This document shows, piece after piece, positions 26,431-35,728 of a stretch of DNA of 64,000 nt; positions within the stretch are counted from its first letter, which is position 1, and every line of letters starts with the position of its first letter. The stretch lies in assembly GCA_945874895.1 (NCBI GenBank), contig CAMCIC010000002.1:186001-250000 (forward strand). The letters are read 5' to 3'. Both the position numbers and the translations under genes were made by a program. This DNA is from Akkermansia muciniphila. Lineage in GTDB: Bacteria > Verrucomicrobiota > Verrucomicrobiia > Verrucomicrobiales > Akkermansiaceae. The notes below the pieces were generated by a model. That model worked only from the letters and a program-made list of their open reading frames with translations, was not told the origin of the DNA and made no database searches.

Positions 26431-27255
26431 ATGAAAACCATCACTTTTGCGACATTGCTTGCGTTGATGAATCCCGTGGTATTGCACGCTCAGGCGGTAA
26501 GCCCTAAGGATTTGAATCTCGACAAAACGCCTGAATTGACTGCTGCGCAAAAAGAGTTCACCAACTTGCCTGAACAAAAGCGCATTGATTACATCAAGTA
26601 TACCAGCGAGGCCAATCGCTTGTTCGGTCAGAAGCGCATTTTCGAGGTATTGGAACAAACGGATGCGGCGCGGAAGATTTTCGATCGCAATGCCGATATT
26701 CTGAACATGGTTGCGAGTTGCTACGTGGAGTTCAGAGATTTCCCGAAAGCACGGGAATTTTACAACAAAGCTCTGGATCTCGCTCCCAAGTCAAACGTGA
26801 TTCTTTTCAATATTGCGGAGTTGGAATTCGTTACTCGCAACTGGAAGGCCTGCTTGGAAAAAATGAAGACCGTCCTGCCTACTATCCCTGAGACAGGATT
26901 GCAAACGCGCCGTATCATCGAACTTAAAATGCTTCTTTGCCACATCGCACTGAATCAAGTAGAGGAAGCCAAGGCGCTGGCGAACAAATACGATCCGTTG
27001 CGGGATGATACGCCATTTTACTACTATGCACAGGCCTGCTTGAAATATCTCAACAAAGATATCGTCAAAGCCGAAGAGTATTTGCAAATGGCCAACCGCG
27101 TGTTTGACAATCCCGCCTACATCTCTCCATGGCAAGACACTCTCATCGAGTTTGGCTACATTGCGAGCTTCTATGGTGGCGAGCCTACTGAGGGTGAAGC
27201 CTCTAGCGGCTCTTCTCCAGCATCACAGCCACCGAGCGGGTCTGGGGCAAAATGA
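26431..27255 (+). CDS. Periplasmic TPR protein
   Basis: A 274-residue secreted protein with signal peptide MKTITFATLLALMNPVVLHAQA; ATG 26431 places it at the N-terminus. The middle contains TPR helix pairs (ADILNMVASCYVEFRDFPKAREFYNKALDLAPKS, ILFNIAELEFVTRNWKACLEKM), and the end is Ser/Gly/Pro-rich. Codons are AT-richer than in neighbouring genes. The 3' end overlaps the convergent folB gene by 53 bases, so part of both C-termini is encoded by the same DNA. Function unknown. Confidence 0.78.
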   Translation: MKTITFATLLALMNPVVLHAQAVSPKDLNLDKTPELTAAQKEFTNLPEQKRIDYIKYTSEANRLFGQKRIFEVLEQTDAARKIFDRNADILNMVASCYVEFRDFPKAREFYNKALDLAPKSNVILFNIAELEFVTRNWKACLEKMKTVLPTIPETGLQTRRIIELKMLLCHIALNQVEEAKALANKYDPLRDDTPFYYYAQACLKYLNKDIVKAEEYLQMANRVFDNPAYISPWQDTLIEFGYIASFYGGEPTEGEASSGSSPASQPPSGSGAK

Positions 27256-27553
27256 ATTTTTCAATTGTTACCTTGACCTTTGTCAAAGGGTGACTCTCAA
27301 GGAGGAAATCTACGATATCAACCGCGAGGGTTTCAATCAATCGCCGCGGTTTCGCACCGGCCAATTGCTCCAATTGCTCGACGACTTTGGCATAATCAAC
27401 GGTCAAAGCGATATCATCTTGTAGCTGATCCCATGCATACGATGGCATCATCTCCAGATGCAACAACAACTCTTGGGCCACCGCAAGTTCCTCATCAGGA
27501 ACTCCTACGTGACAACACAGGCGCAAGCCATGGATGAAGATGCTCTGGCTCAT
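27203..27553 (-). CDS. folB: Dihydroneopterin aldolase FolB
   Basis: A 116-residue folate-pathway enzyme that splits dihydroneopterin to 6-hydroxymethyl-dihydropterin and glycolaldehyde. It opens SQSIFIHGLRLCCHVGVPDEE, where the family's Glu-containing pterin site lies, continues with DYAKVVEQLEQL and closes with KVKVTIEKFILPQTRSV, with the catalytic Lys in the VTIEK strand. Length is normal for FolB. It overlaps the HAD gene upstream by 4 bases and the convergent TPR gene by 53 bases. Confidence 0.88.
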   Translation of the reverse strand: MSQSIFIHGLRLCCHVGVPDEELAVAQELLLHLEMMPSYAWDQLQDDIALTVDYAKVVEQLEQLAGAKPRRLIETLAVDIVDFLLESHPLTKVKVTIEKFILPQTRSVAVMLEKSR

Positions 27554-28188
27554 GGCAGTGTAGGGTGTGTGCCTTCCATGAGCATACGAAACTCGAGTAA
27601 GTCCGCCATCAACCAGTCGGGATCTTGCGCTTCCAGCACTTCACGGTGAGTGTATCCGGTGAGAAGTGCGACACTGGAGACACCACCGTGTTTCGCTGTA
27701 ACCACATCATGGATCATATCCCCCAAAAATGCAGTCTGCTCCGCTAACAGTTGATGATTTTCCAGCAGTTGGCCAATGACCTGACGCTTATCTAAGACAC
27801 CGGAGTAAGTTTCCTCGAAATATGGCCTCATCCCGAGATCGTCCAATTGCATTTCAAATGTGCTACGATCCATGCTCGTGAGAACGAAGCAGCGGATGTG
27901 CCGATCACTGCACCATTGCAACTTTTCACGCGCGTGCGGGAGAACCGTAACCGGCACTTGGGATTCTGCAAAAGCGCGTCGGAAATGATGCTCCAACTCA
28001 TCGAGAGCAATCCCCGGAAGATGTTCCTCGTAAAATTCCGAGTAGGGAAGACGAAAGAGCCGACGGAATTCATCACGACTCATCACTGGGCGACCATGCA
28101 AGGAAAAGACAGCATTGGTGGCCTCGAGTGTCGGGCCCATATCGTCGACCAAGGTTCCTGACCAATCAAAAATAAGATTCTTAAACAT
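27550..28188 (-). CDS. HAD-superfamily hydrolase with DxSGT motif
   Basis: A 212-residue HAD protein of the phosphoglycolate phosphatase/beta-phosphoglucomutase type, from ATG 28188; the 58 residues of open frame upstream have no family features. Motif I is FDWSGTLVDD: the nucleophilic Asp is present, but the second Asp of the normal DxDGT is Ser. Phosphonatases have Ala there (DWAGT), so this is a related departure. Motif II is VLTSMDR, Lys lies in LDKRQVIGQLL, and motif IV is FLGDMIHDV. Substrate unknown; a phosphoglycolate or phosphonate role would be guesswork. It is coupled to folB. Confidence 0.8.
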   Translation of the reverse strand: MFKNLIFDWSGTLVDDMGPTLEATNAVFSLHGRPVMSRDEFRRLFRLPYSEFYEEHLPGIALDELEHHFRRAFAESQVPVTVLPHAREKLQWCSDRHIRCFVLTSMDRSTFEMQLDDLGMRPYFEETYSGVLDKRQVIGQLLENHQLLAEQTAFLGDMIHDVVTAKHGGVSSVALLTGYTHREVLEAQDPDWLMADLLEFRMLMEGTHPTLP

Positions 28189-28199
28189 AAAATCGGTAA

Positions 28200-28571
28200 T
28201 CAACCCACAGCGAAGCGTAGAGATTGAATTTTTTCGTTCGCCGCGGATTTTTTGATTTGATGCAACAGACTGCCGCGCATTTGTTCGAGGTGAAATCGCA
28301 TAGCGGGTTGAGTCACGCGAATCGTGAGACAACCGCGTTTCAACGAAACTGGTTCGCTGCACTTGGCAACAAATTCCCCCACTACGTCCTTCCAGATGGC
28401 ACGCAAGTGCCCTTCTTCCATTCCTTCTGTTAGGCCAACACGGCGAAGGATCTCTGCGACGCAGTCCCCAGCCATGCGCACGTTTTCATTGAGATCGAGA
28501 GGAGCATCGACTCCCCACCATTCCCTCCTCACCTCACGGCGCAAGATTTCCTGGCGGGTCAGCTTTCTCAT
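28200..28571 (-). CDS. DUF721/DciA-like protein
   Basis: A 123-residue protein whose C-terminal ~70 residues (IWKDVVGEFVAKCSEPVSLKRGCLTIRV, then MRFHLEQMRGSLLHQI) match the KH-like DUF721 domain of DciA. DciA helps load the replicative helicase DnaB in bacteria without DnaC or DnaI. The basic N-terminus MRKLTRQEILRREVRREW fits DNA or helicase contact. It sits 3 bases after the ferredoxin gene in a tight minus-strand cluster. The helicase-loading role is known for other phyla and is inferred here. Confidence 0.75.
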   Translation of the reverse strand: MRKLTRQEILRREVRREWWGVDAPLDLNENVRMAGDCVAEILRRVGLTEGMEEGHLRAIWKDVVGEFVAKCSEPVSLKRGCLTIRVTQPAMRFHLEQMRGSLLHQIKKSAANEKIQSLRFAVG

Positions 28572-28574
28572 ATC

Positions 28575-28808
28575 TTACTCCCCGTCCTCACCAATCGCTT
28601 CTACCGGACAACCTTCCATGGCTTCACGGCATTGCTCTACCTCTTCCGCCGTTTCAGGTTGCTTGTAGACGAAGGAATATCCCTCGTCGTCAGAGCGAGT
28701 AAAGTTTTTGGGCGCAGTCTCACGACACAAGTCACAATCGATGCACTGACTATCGACATAAAACTTGCCGGATACGTTTTCCTTATTACGGTCTTCCTTG
28801 TCTGCCAT
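28575..28808 (-). CDS. Monocluster [4Fe-4S] ferredoxin
   Basis: A 77-residue acidic electron carrier. CIDCDLC near residues 22-28 and a distal C-P in CREAMEGCPVEAI provide the four cysteines for one [4Fe-4S] cluster, as in Bacillus-type monocluster ferredoxins. An additional Cys (CREAMEGC) may form a disulfide, as in related proteins. The divergent gene at 28929 shares its upstream region. The redox partner is not evident. Confidence 0.88.
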   Translation of the reverse strand: MADKEDRNKENVSGKFYVDSQCIDCDLCRETAPKNFTRSDDEGYSFVYKQPETAEEVEQCREAMEGCPVEAIGEDGE

Positions 28809-28928
28809 GGCTTGAATGTGTGCACAGCTTCCATCGCCTGATTTTCATCATCTTGCAATCAGATTTTTCGTTTTTCTCTTTTCCGATCGAGCATACACCG
28901 CTATGATCTCGGTTGTTGCACTTCTGCT

Positions 28929-30272
28929 ATGTCCGCTTCTTCTTCAGATCCATCACGAAAAAGACCGGACCGTCCCCCTACCAACATCAAACCACCCTTA
29001 ACTCGGCGGAATGATCCGCATGAAGAAGGTTTGTGGAACCTCGACGAAGAGTCGAATCCGGGAAGCCACATCACGGACGAAGCCACTCAAGGGATCGCTC
29101 CCCGTGAACCTGATGTCATCGATTCTGCCGTCGAGCAACCCACCACGATCGAACCGAAGGTGGAACTGGCGGCTGATGAGGATGAGCCCATCACCCGCAT
29201 CGAACCTACCTACCATCGGCGGCGTCTTTCACGCAACCAACGTCGAGCGGTGGAAACGGATCTCACAGAAGAACTCACCGAAGAACAGCCTGCTGAGGAG
29301 GAAGCCGCGCCAAGCGTAGAACAGCCAGAGCCTAAGGCAGCGGCACCTGAGCGGAGTATACCAATGGGACTGGGGCTCACTGAGGATGAAGTGTGGGCTG
29401 ACTTCCTCAGCGAAGACGAACCCGAGGAACTCGGCGCGACTGAGTCACCTCGGATGGAAGATCAGATCGAACCAGACGGCAAAACAGAGACGCCTACCGA
29501 ACAAATTCCCGAGGAGGAAGGCGAAACAATTCATGATGCTCCGATCCTCGATGAGCAAGAGGCAGCAGAGATGGATTCTCCTCTCACACTTGCGGAAAAG
29601 GAACTTGAAGCAGCCATGAGCCCTGCAGATCTGGTGGATCAGCCCACCATTGCTAGCGCGCCGCAGGGAGATCCGTCAAGTTCTCCCCAGCAACCATCGG
29701 CTCGATCTCTGCCAAAGTTGTCGCGCTTCGAGATGCTAGCTTCCCTCCTTTTTCTAGTTTGTCTCATTTATGCCGGCGTATGGGCGGTTCAATCTTTCCG
29801 CAGGGAAGTGCAAGCCCAACCCAATCCGTATCAGCAGCCTGAACTGCCCTCGAATGGTTCATGGGCGAAGGTAACATCCATCAAGACCTTCTGGCGTGCT
29901 CCTGTGACCGATGGTCCAAATGCGGATACCGTGAGACAAGACATTACCATGATTCCCGTTGCAAGCATCGCTCTGGGACAATGCAGCTCCTCTCGCGGAG
30001 CGATTCGGGTGATTTTTTACAACGACAAGGGTATCATCGCAGGAGACACCGTGACGCACCCATTCGAGAATCACCAATTCACGAAGAGCGGAACATCCGA
30101 GCAGACCTTCTCCGCCACCACAGGATTCTCGAGCTTCGGCGATCAGGAAGCCTATCGCGCCCATCTCGTCAAACCATGGACGGTGCGCGTTTATGAAGGA
30201 CCGGATGAAAATGCCACCAGTTCTGAATATCGGCTCCTTTTCACCGCGCCGGTCTCCACCATCGTCCAATAA
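28929..30272 (+). CDS. Acidic one-pass membrane protein before hemQ
   Basis: A 447-residue protein that I do not recognise. Residues 1-255 are very acidic and Pro/Glu-rich, probably disordered and cytoplasmic. One membrane helix lies near 265-285 (FEMLASLLFLVCLIYAGVWAV). The last ~160 residues form a beta-rich domain outside (IRVIFYNDKGIIAGDTV, KPWTVRVYEGPDENA). No enzyme motif is visible. It precedes hemQ by 12 bases and is probably in the same transcript, but a role in haem synthesis is not shown. Composition suggests a scaffold or tether. Confidence 0.72.
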   Translation: MSASSSDPSRKRPDRPPTNIKPPLTRRNDPHEEGLWNLDEESNPGSHITDEATQGIAPREPDVIDSAVEQPTTIEPKVELAADEDEPITRIEPTYHRRRLSRNQRRAVETDLTEELTEEQPAEEEAAPSVEQPEPKAAAPERSIPMGLGLTEDEVWADFLSEDEPEELGATESPRMEDQIEPDGKTETPTEQIPEEEGETIHDAPILDEQEAAEMDSPLTLAEKELEAAMSPADLVDQPTIASAPQGDPSSSPQQPSARSLPKLSRFEMLASLLFLVCLIYAGVWAVQSFRREVQAQPNPYQQPELPSNGSWAKVTSIKTFWRAPVTDGPNADTVRQDITMIPVASIALGQCSSSRGAIRVIFYNDKGIIAGDTVTHPFENHQFTKSGTSEQTFSATTGFSSFGDQEAYRAHLVKPWTVRVYEGPDENATSSEYRLLFTAPVSTIVQ

Positions 30273-30284
30273 TCATCGATCATC

Positions 30285-31106
30285 ATGAGCACCCATACCC
30301 CACTGATTCCACGAGAAGGCTGGCATGTTATGCATCTTTTCTATCAGATTGATCACTCCCAGTGGCAGTGCCTGAGTCAAGATGAACAACGCGGAGCCAA
30401 AACACGACTGACGCAACTGGTTCAAGAAATCCGCTCGACGCCTGACACCCATCTCCTTACTTTTGCCATAGCTACACCAAAAGCTGATATGGGTTTCATG
30501 CTGCTCACCCCCGATCTTCAGGTAGCCAATGCCTTTGAGAAACGTCTTACCTTGTCATTGGGCGCAGACATTCTCAATGCCTGCTATTCTTACCTATCGC
30601 AAACCGAGTCTTCGGAATACACCACCACCACGGAGCAGTATGTCGAAGAAACCTTGATCGGGGAAAAATCCCTGACGCGCGGAACTCCGGAGTTTGACGC
30701 GGCTTTGAAAGAATTTGAAGACCGCATGGCTCACTACCTGAAGCACCGACTGTATCCGGTTTTACCCGACTGGCCTGCCATTTGTTTTTACCCGATGTCG
30801 AAACGTCGTAGCGGCAACGACAACTGGTATTCGCTGGACCACAAGGCGCGGCGGGAATTGATGGCGGGGCACGCGCGCGTGGGTCGCACTTATTCGGGAC
30901 GGATTCTCCAACTCATTACCGGTTCCACCGGCTTGGACGAATATGAGTGGGGCGTGACTCTACTCGCGAAGGACACGATCGATATCAAGGCGATCGTTTA
31001 CGAAATGCGCTTCGATGAGGTTTCCGCTCGCTACGCCGAGTTTGGTGATTTCTACATCGGAATGCAGTTGCCACTCGATGAATTGTTCCGGCGTGTCTGT
31101 CTTTGA
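30285..31106 (+). CDS. hemQ: Coproheme decarboxylase HemQ (ChdC), chlorite-dismutase family
   Basis: A 273-residue enzyme that turns coproheme III into haem b with hydrogen peroxide, the last step of the coproporphyrin-dependent pathway. YPMSK at residues 169-173 holds the radical Tyr and the propionate-binding Lys known from Staphylococcus HemQ; His196 in GHARVGRTY is the candidate axial ligand, and GRILQLITGSTGLDEYEWGV follows as in the family. This implies the coproporphyrin route rather than protoporphyrin oxidation. Some Verrucomicrobiota and other Gram-negatives carry it. It follows the acidic membrane protein by 12 bases. Confidence 0.92.
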   Translation: MSTHTPLIPREGWHVMHLFYQIDHSQWQCLSQDEQRGAKTRLTQLVQEIRSTPDTHLLTFAIATPKADMGFMLLTPDLQVANAFEKRLTLSLGADILNACYSYLSQTESSEYTTTTEQYVEETLIGEKSLTRGTPEFDAALKEFEDRMAHYLKHRLYPVLPDWPAICFYPMSKRRSGNDNWYSLDHKARRELMAGHARVGRTYSGRILQLITGSTGLDEYEWGVTLLAKDTIDIKAIVYEMRFDEVSARYAEFGDFYIGMQLPLDELFRRVCL

Positions 31107-31118
31107 TGACAGAAATGG

Positions 31119-32750
31119 CTAAGGTTTTTTGGGGCTTGCGGGCACTTGAGCTTTTTCATCGAGCTTCTTCGCATCCTCCGTTTTTTTCCCACCACCTAAA
31201 ATGCCCATGACTCCATCCACCACACCCGTGGCGCCTTGGACGGCCTGATCCACCACGCCGGTGCCGGTCTCCAGGATTTTCCCTCCCGTTTCCACCGCCT
31301 GAGAGACGACACCTTTGCCTGATGCCGCCTCTTCCACGACCTGTTGAGTGTATTTGAGCACCTTCACTCCTGTGGCAGGAATGATATCGAACATGCGAGC
31401 TCCGGCGGCAGCCATCAATCTCTCGCTGAGGTCCTCTTTGGGATCATCGAGAGTGCCACTGACATGCATCGGAGCCCACAGCAAACCGCGTTCTCCTGGG
31501 GAAAAAACATCTTCTTCCGCGCCTGGAATCTGCGCCAAGGTCCCAGGGGCGAGACCCACTTGAAAATTTCCATTCAATTGATAAGCCGCACCCGGACCAG
31601 ACCTTGCAAACGTGATTTTCCCCTCCATGCGTGCCAACCCCTCCGAGCCCAATTTGATGTTGGTGAGAACAATGCGATCACCGCTCCATTCGTAATCACA
31701 TTCAGCCGCATGCAGAGTGAGTGTTCGAAACCGGAGGGACTGGGAATAAGCGGCTAGCTTATCGAGAATGGGCAAAGCCGTGAGCACCCCCTGATTGATT
31801 TGCAGATGCCCCTTTACTGTGGGCGTAGAGGATCCGGAACGAAGATGGAAAGAACTATCCAGTTTCCCTGTGAGCCTTTGGCGCCAGTCCGCAGGTAAAA
31901 CCTCATGACACATCACATCACGGAGTGAACCTTCCACCGAATAATTCCTGCTCTCAAGATCCAACTCGCCACCAAGATCCAAGTGACCATTCTGATGAAT
32001 GCGGAAGGAAGAATCAGTGAGATAAACATATCCCTTCTGATAGGTCAGTCGCATTTTCTCCAGTTTCAATTCCGGCGCCCAAGCATAAGGGAGCTTCATT
32101 TTACCACCGTTGCCGCGGACCTTGCACTTCTCTAAGGAATCGATAGGTTCCACATCCCATCGCGTTCCTGTCCACCCCACATCGCCATCATGAGTGATCA
32201 ACTTGAACGAGGAATCGTTGATCACAAATGTATCCGTTTCGATGGCTTTAGGGACCCACCCATCATACCAAGCTTTCGCCGAAGTGGGAGCAGCAGAAGG
32301 GTTGGGTTCTTTTTCATCGACCTCTGCTACGGCAGTTCGTGCTGTTGCATCCCAAGTCGCGGAAAGCTTCGTGATCCTGCTGGGACTGACACTCCACACC
32401 CCGCGAATCACCCCGCCAGCATCAATGCCCGTTTTGATTCCTTCCACGGAAATCTGTTTCATCGCCGCCGGTCCACTCGCTTCAAAGGAATCCGTATTGA
32501 CCTGAAAACCATCCCAACGCAGCGGGGTCATGCTGGTCTCCGCACGTAGGGTTTTCCCTGTTTGAGTCAGGATCATCTTGCGAAAATCGGAACTGCCCAA
32601 GTAAGAGCGCAGCCACATGTAGGCAGCGACCGAACCAATCGCGGCGACAATCATGGCAAGCACCGTCAAACGCAAGATCCATCGACCCCAAGCTGGCGAC
32701 TTCGATTGATGTTGAGCGGCAGCGGCTTTGCGTTGGGAACGTCGGCTCAT
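31119..32750 (-). CDS. AsmA-like envelope protein
   Basis: A 543-residue protein from ATG 32750. A short basic cytoplasmic tail (MSRRSQRKAAAAQ) and one membrane helix (residues 23-45) are followed by a ~400-residue periplasmic beta-rich domain with repeats such as FRIHQNGHLDLGGELDLESRNYSVEGSL and GSEGLARMEGKITFA, typical of AsmA-like repeated grooves. The last ~80 residues contain a repeated VVDQAV/VVDG-type helix and a Lys-rich tail. AsmA-like proteins conduct or maintain outer-membrane lipids; the specific role here is inference. It converges on hemQ with 12 bases between stops. Confidence 0.65.
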   Translation of the reverse strand: MSRRSQRKAAAAQHQSKSPAWGRWILRLTVLAMIVAAIGSVAAYMWLRSYLGSSDFRKMILTQTGKTLRAETSMTPLRWDGFQVNTDSFEASGPAAMKQISVEGIKTGIDAGGVIRGVWSVSPSRITKLSATWDATARTAVAEVDEKEPNPSAAPTSAKAWYDGWVPKAIETDTFVINDSSFKLITHDGDVGWTGTRWDVEPIDSLEKCKVRGNGGKMKLPYAWAPELKLEKMRLTYQKGYVYLTDSSFRIHQNGHLDLGGELDLESRNYSVEGSLRDVMCHEVLPADWRQRLTGKLDSSFHLRSGSSTPTVKGHLQINQGVLTALPILDKLAAYSQSLRFRTLTLHAAECDYEWSGDRIVLTNIKLGSEGLARMEGKITFARSGPGAAYQLNGNFQVGLAPGTLAQIPGAEEDVFSPGERGLLWAPMHVSGTLDDPKEDLSERLMAAAGARMFDIIPATGVKVLKYTQQVVEEAASGKGVVSQAVETGGKILETGTGVVDQAVQGATGVVDGVMGILGGGKKTEDAKKLDEKAQVPASPKKP

Positions 32751-33000
32751 ATCATCAAAACTAGCGAATTTTCCCCATCTGGCAAGCAGGATTGGCGAGG
32801 CTTGACGGTCATCCATGGCAGCATTTCAAAACCGAGATCGAGTGAGAATCCGCCGAACGAATTACGGGCAGAGCAAACCTTGGTTCCATACATCCTGCAA
32901 ACGCTTGGCAAAACAAGATTGCGCGATGCCATCGATGCAAGAAATTTTGGGAAATTCTTGCCTATTCAGTGCCTCCTCTGATAACAGTCGTCTCACACAC

Positions 33001-33768
33001 GTGTCAGTTCCATCCACGCACATCGTAGGCATTCTACCCGCCCGCTGGGGGTCAACCCGCTTCCCCGGAAAGCCGCTTCATCGCCTGATCGGAAAACCAC
33101 TGATCCAGCACGTATGGGAACGTTGCTTGGGCTGCAAGATGCTCGATCGCGTAGTGATCGCCACCGATGACGAACGGATCCGCGAGGCCGCTCTTGATTT
33201 CGGAGCCGAGGTCATTCTGACATCACCCGATCACCCGACAGGCACAGACCGCATTGCCGAAGCCGCAGCCGCCATCCCCGAAGCAACGCATGTCATCAAC
33301 ATTCAAGGCGATGAGCCCCTCATTGACCCCGCCCTCATCGACGAACTGGCGCGCGCCATGACTTCAGACGCCGCGTTGCCGATGGTCACCGCGGCGAATC
33401 CTGTCGATGATGAAGCCGCCTATCTTGATCCGAATGTCGTCAAGGTCGTGCTCGATCTAACAGGTCACGCCCTTTATTTTTCCCGCTCGCCACTGCCCTA
33501 TCGGCGCACCACGCCGGATCGTCTGCAAATCTACCGTCACAAAGGAATTTACGGCTACCGGCGCGATTTCCTAGAAACCTTTATCACCTGGCCTCCATCG
33601 CCCTTAGAGCAAGCGGAATCACTGGAGCAACTCCGCGCATTGGAAAATGGAGCACGCATCAAAGTGATCATTACCGACGATGACTCCATCGGCCTCGATA
33701 CCCCAGCCCAAGCACCGCTGATCGAATCTCTTCTCTCCCATCTCACCTCCTCCACCTCACCACACTGA
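33001..33768 (+). CDS. kdsB: 3-deoxy-manno-octulosonate cytidylyltransferase KdsB
   Basis: A 255-residue CMP-Kdo synthetase that activates Kdo for lipopolysaccharide inner core assembly. [15 protein letters not shown] near residue 10 is the nucleotide-binding signature, VIATDD and [11 protein letters not shown] follow, and [14 protein letters not shown] closes the sugar site. GTG 33001 is the start nearest to the family's length; the open frame continues 62 residues upstream with no family features and no better ribosome site. Presence of kdsB implies a Gram-negative LPS. pyrG follows by 13 bases and would supply CTP. Confidence 0.93.
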   Translation: MSVPSTHIVGILPARWGSTRFPGKPLHRLIGKPLIQHVWERCLGCKMLDRVVIATDDERIREAALDFGAEVILTSPDHPTGTDRIAEAAAAIPEATHVINIQGDEPLIDPALIDELARAMTSDAALPMVTAANPVDDEAAYLDPNVVKVVLDLTGHALYFSRSPLPYRRTTPDRLQIYRHKGIYGYRRDFLETFITWPPSPLEQAESLEQLRALENGARIKVIITDDDSIGLDTPAQAPLIESLLSHLTSSTSPH

Positions 33769-33781
33769 TCCTACTCCTCAC

Positions 33782-35404
33782 ATGAAATACATTTTTGTCA
33801 CCGGCGGCGTCGTATCATCCTTAGGCAAAGGTTTAGCCGCCGCATCGATCGGCACCCTGCTGGAACAGCGCGGACTCAAAGTATTGATGCAGAAGTTCGA
33901 CCCCTATCTCAACGTCGATCCCGGCACCATGTCTCCCTATCAACACGGCGAAGTATACGTGCTGGACGACGGTGCTGAAACCGACCTCGATCTAGGTCAC
34001 TACGAACGCTTCACCTCCGGCGTGCTTTCACGCATGAACAACCTTACCTCGGGGCAGGTGTTTGATGCCGTGATCAAAAAAGAACGCCGCGGCGACTACC
34101 TCGGCAAAACTGTGCAGTTCATTCCCCACGTGACGGATGAAATCAAATCGCGCATTTATGAGGTAACGAAAAACAATCCCGATGTCGATGTGCTGATGAC
34201 GGAAATCGGCGGCACCGTCGGTGACATGGAGGGTCTTCTTTTCCTCGAAGCCCTCCGCCAATTTGCGCTAGAAGTGGGCAAGGAAAATGTCTGTTTCATT
34301 CACGTAACCTTGCTCCCCTACATTAAGGCCGCAGGCGAAGTGAAAACCAAGCCCACGCAGCAGTCGGTCGCAAAGCTACGCGAAATCGGCATCCAACCGG
34401 ACATCATCATCTGCCGAACTGAAGCCGATCTCGATGAAGACAATCGCCGTAAGATCGCGATGTTCTGCAACGTCGATAAAAAACACGTGGTCGCCTTCCG
34501 CGACGTGGATCACAGCATTTACGAATGCCCGCTCGACTTGCGGCGCGATAAAATCGACCGCCTTGTCGTTGATAAAATTGGTCTAGGTCACACTCCACCG
34601 CCCGCCCTAGAGGATTGGGAAAAGTTCGTGCAGCGGGTGATTCATCCGAAACATGCTGTTACCATCGCTGTTGCCGGAAAATACACGGAACTGCAGGATG
34701 CCTACAAATCGATCTACGAATCACTCATCCACGCAGGTGCGGCCCACGATACCAAGATCCATATCGTTCGTATCGATACGGAAGCCCTAGAAAACCAGTC
34801 TGCGGCTGATGTCATCGGGCATGTCGACGGCATTCTTGTGCCCGGAGGTTTCGGAGATCGTGGCATCGAAGGCAAGATCCTTGCCGCCAAGTTTGCCCGT
34901 GAAAACAACATTCCATATTTCGGCATCTGCCTCGGTATGCAAATCGCGACCATCGAATTTGCACGCAACGTCTGCGGTCTGAAAGGCGCGAACTCCACCG
35001 AGTTCGATGAAAAAACACCGCATCCTGTGGTCAGCCTGCAGGAAGAGCAGAAAAAGCTCACCACCATGGGCAATAATATGCGCCTCGGCGCCTGCGAGTC
35101 CATCCTGTTCGCCGGCACACAAACCGCGCAACTTTATCACAATGTCGATCGCATCACCGAGCGCCATCGCCACCGCTATGAGTTCAATTCCGACTACCAG
35201 GAGCAACTGCAAGAAAAAGGTCTCGTGATCAGTTCTGTGAGTGCGAAAGAAGGCCTGGTTGAGATCATCGAGTTGCCCAGCAACCGCTTCCACATCGCTT
35301 GCCAATTCCATCCGGAGTTCCAATCGAAACCCAACAAGCCCCACCCGCTCTTCTCCGGATTCATCAACGCGGCTCTGGAGAAAAAAATCCGTGAGGAGCT
35401 CTAA
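33782..35404 (+). CDS. pyrG: CTP synthase PyrG
   Basis: A 540-residue enzyme that makes CTP from UTP, ATP and glutamine. The synthetase domain begins [21 protein letters not shown] with the P-loop, and includes [16 protein letters not shown] and [20 protein letters not shown]. The glutaminase domain has GGFGDRG and the nucleophile Cys in YFGICLGMQ; the His-Glu pair is in [11 protein letters not shown] near the end. Length is typical. It follows kdsB, which consumes CTP. The opposite strand carries a 306-residue open frame that is only a shadow. Confidence 0.97.
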   Translation: MKYIFVTGGVVSSLGKGLAAASIGTLLEQRGLKVLMQKFDPYLNVDPGTMSPYQHGEVYVLDDGAETDLDLGHYERFTSGVLSRMNNLTSGQVFDAVIKKERRGDYLGKTVQFIPHVTDEIKSRIYEVTKNNPDVDVLMTEIGGTVGDMEGLLFLEALRQFALEVGKENVCFIHVTLLPYIKAAGEVKTKPTQQSVAKLREIGIQPDIIICRTEADLDEDNRRKIAMFCNVDKKHVVAFRDVDHSIYECPLDLRRDKIDRLVVDKIGLGHTPPPALEDWEKFVQRVIHPKHAVTIAVAGKYTELQDAYKSIYESLIHAGAAHDTKIHIVRIDTEALENQSAADVIGHVDGILVPGGFGDRGIEGKILAAKFARENNIPYFGICLGMQIATIEFARNVCGLKGANSTEFDEKTPHPVVSLQEEQKKLTTMGNNMRLGACESILFAGTQTAQLYHNVDRITERHRHRYEFNSDYQEQLQEKGLVISSVSAKEGLVEIIELPSNRFHIACQFHPEFQSKPNKPHPLFSGFINAALEKKIREEL

Positions 35405-35728
35405 TCGAGCACCATGTTTGCACATCCCCTGCCATCGAATTTTACTTGTGTATCGATTTTTTCGATGCATCACCGCATTCGATCTAAGATTTCCCAGAAA
35501 TTTGGTTTCATCAGAGTGAGGAAAATGATTTTCCAGGCCCATCAAGATGACGCTCCCTTTTCGCAACAATCGCTGGCTCAAAAGCAGTGTCGACTCCTTT
35601 GTTCTTTCATCGAAAAAGCCATGCCGCCACCTTCGTTTTGGCATCGCGATCGATCGAGGATAACAACTTCGATTCTCATCGCTCCATAAGCTGCATTTCC
35701 CCTTCACTCCCTACCCTCCTCTTCCCTC
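35405..35728. other. Intergenic region pyrG-rsmB, no gene seen
   Basis: 324 bases without a credible gene. A 91-codon plus-strand frame (35414-35689) has no Shine-Dalgarno, no recognisable motif and an odd His/Ser/Phe-rich composition. The last 30 bases before the rsmB start are almost purely pyrimidine (CCTTCACTCC, CTACCCTCCT, CTTCCCTC). No hairpin with a T run could be placed after pyrG. Confidence 0.6.

Noticed and set aside
34787-35707. 306-codon minus-strand open frame across the pyrG 3' half
   Set aside because: It is antisense to a complete, highly conserved pyrG and its translation has no domain features; the open frame follows from pyrG codon use.
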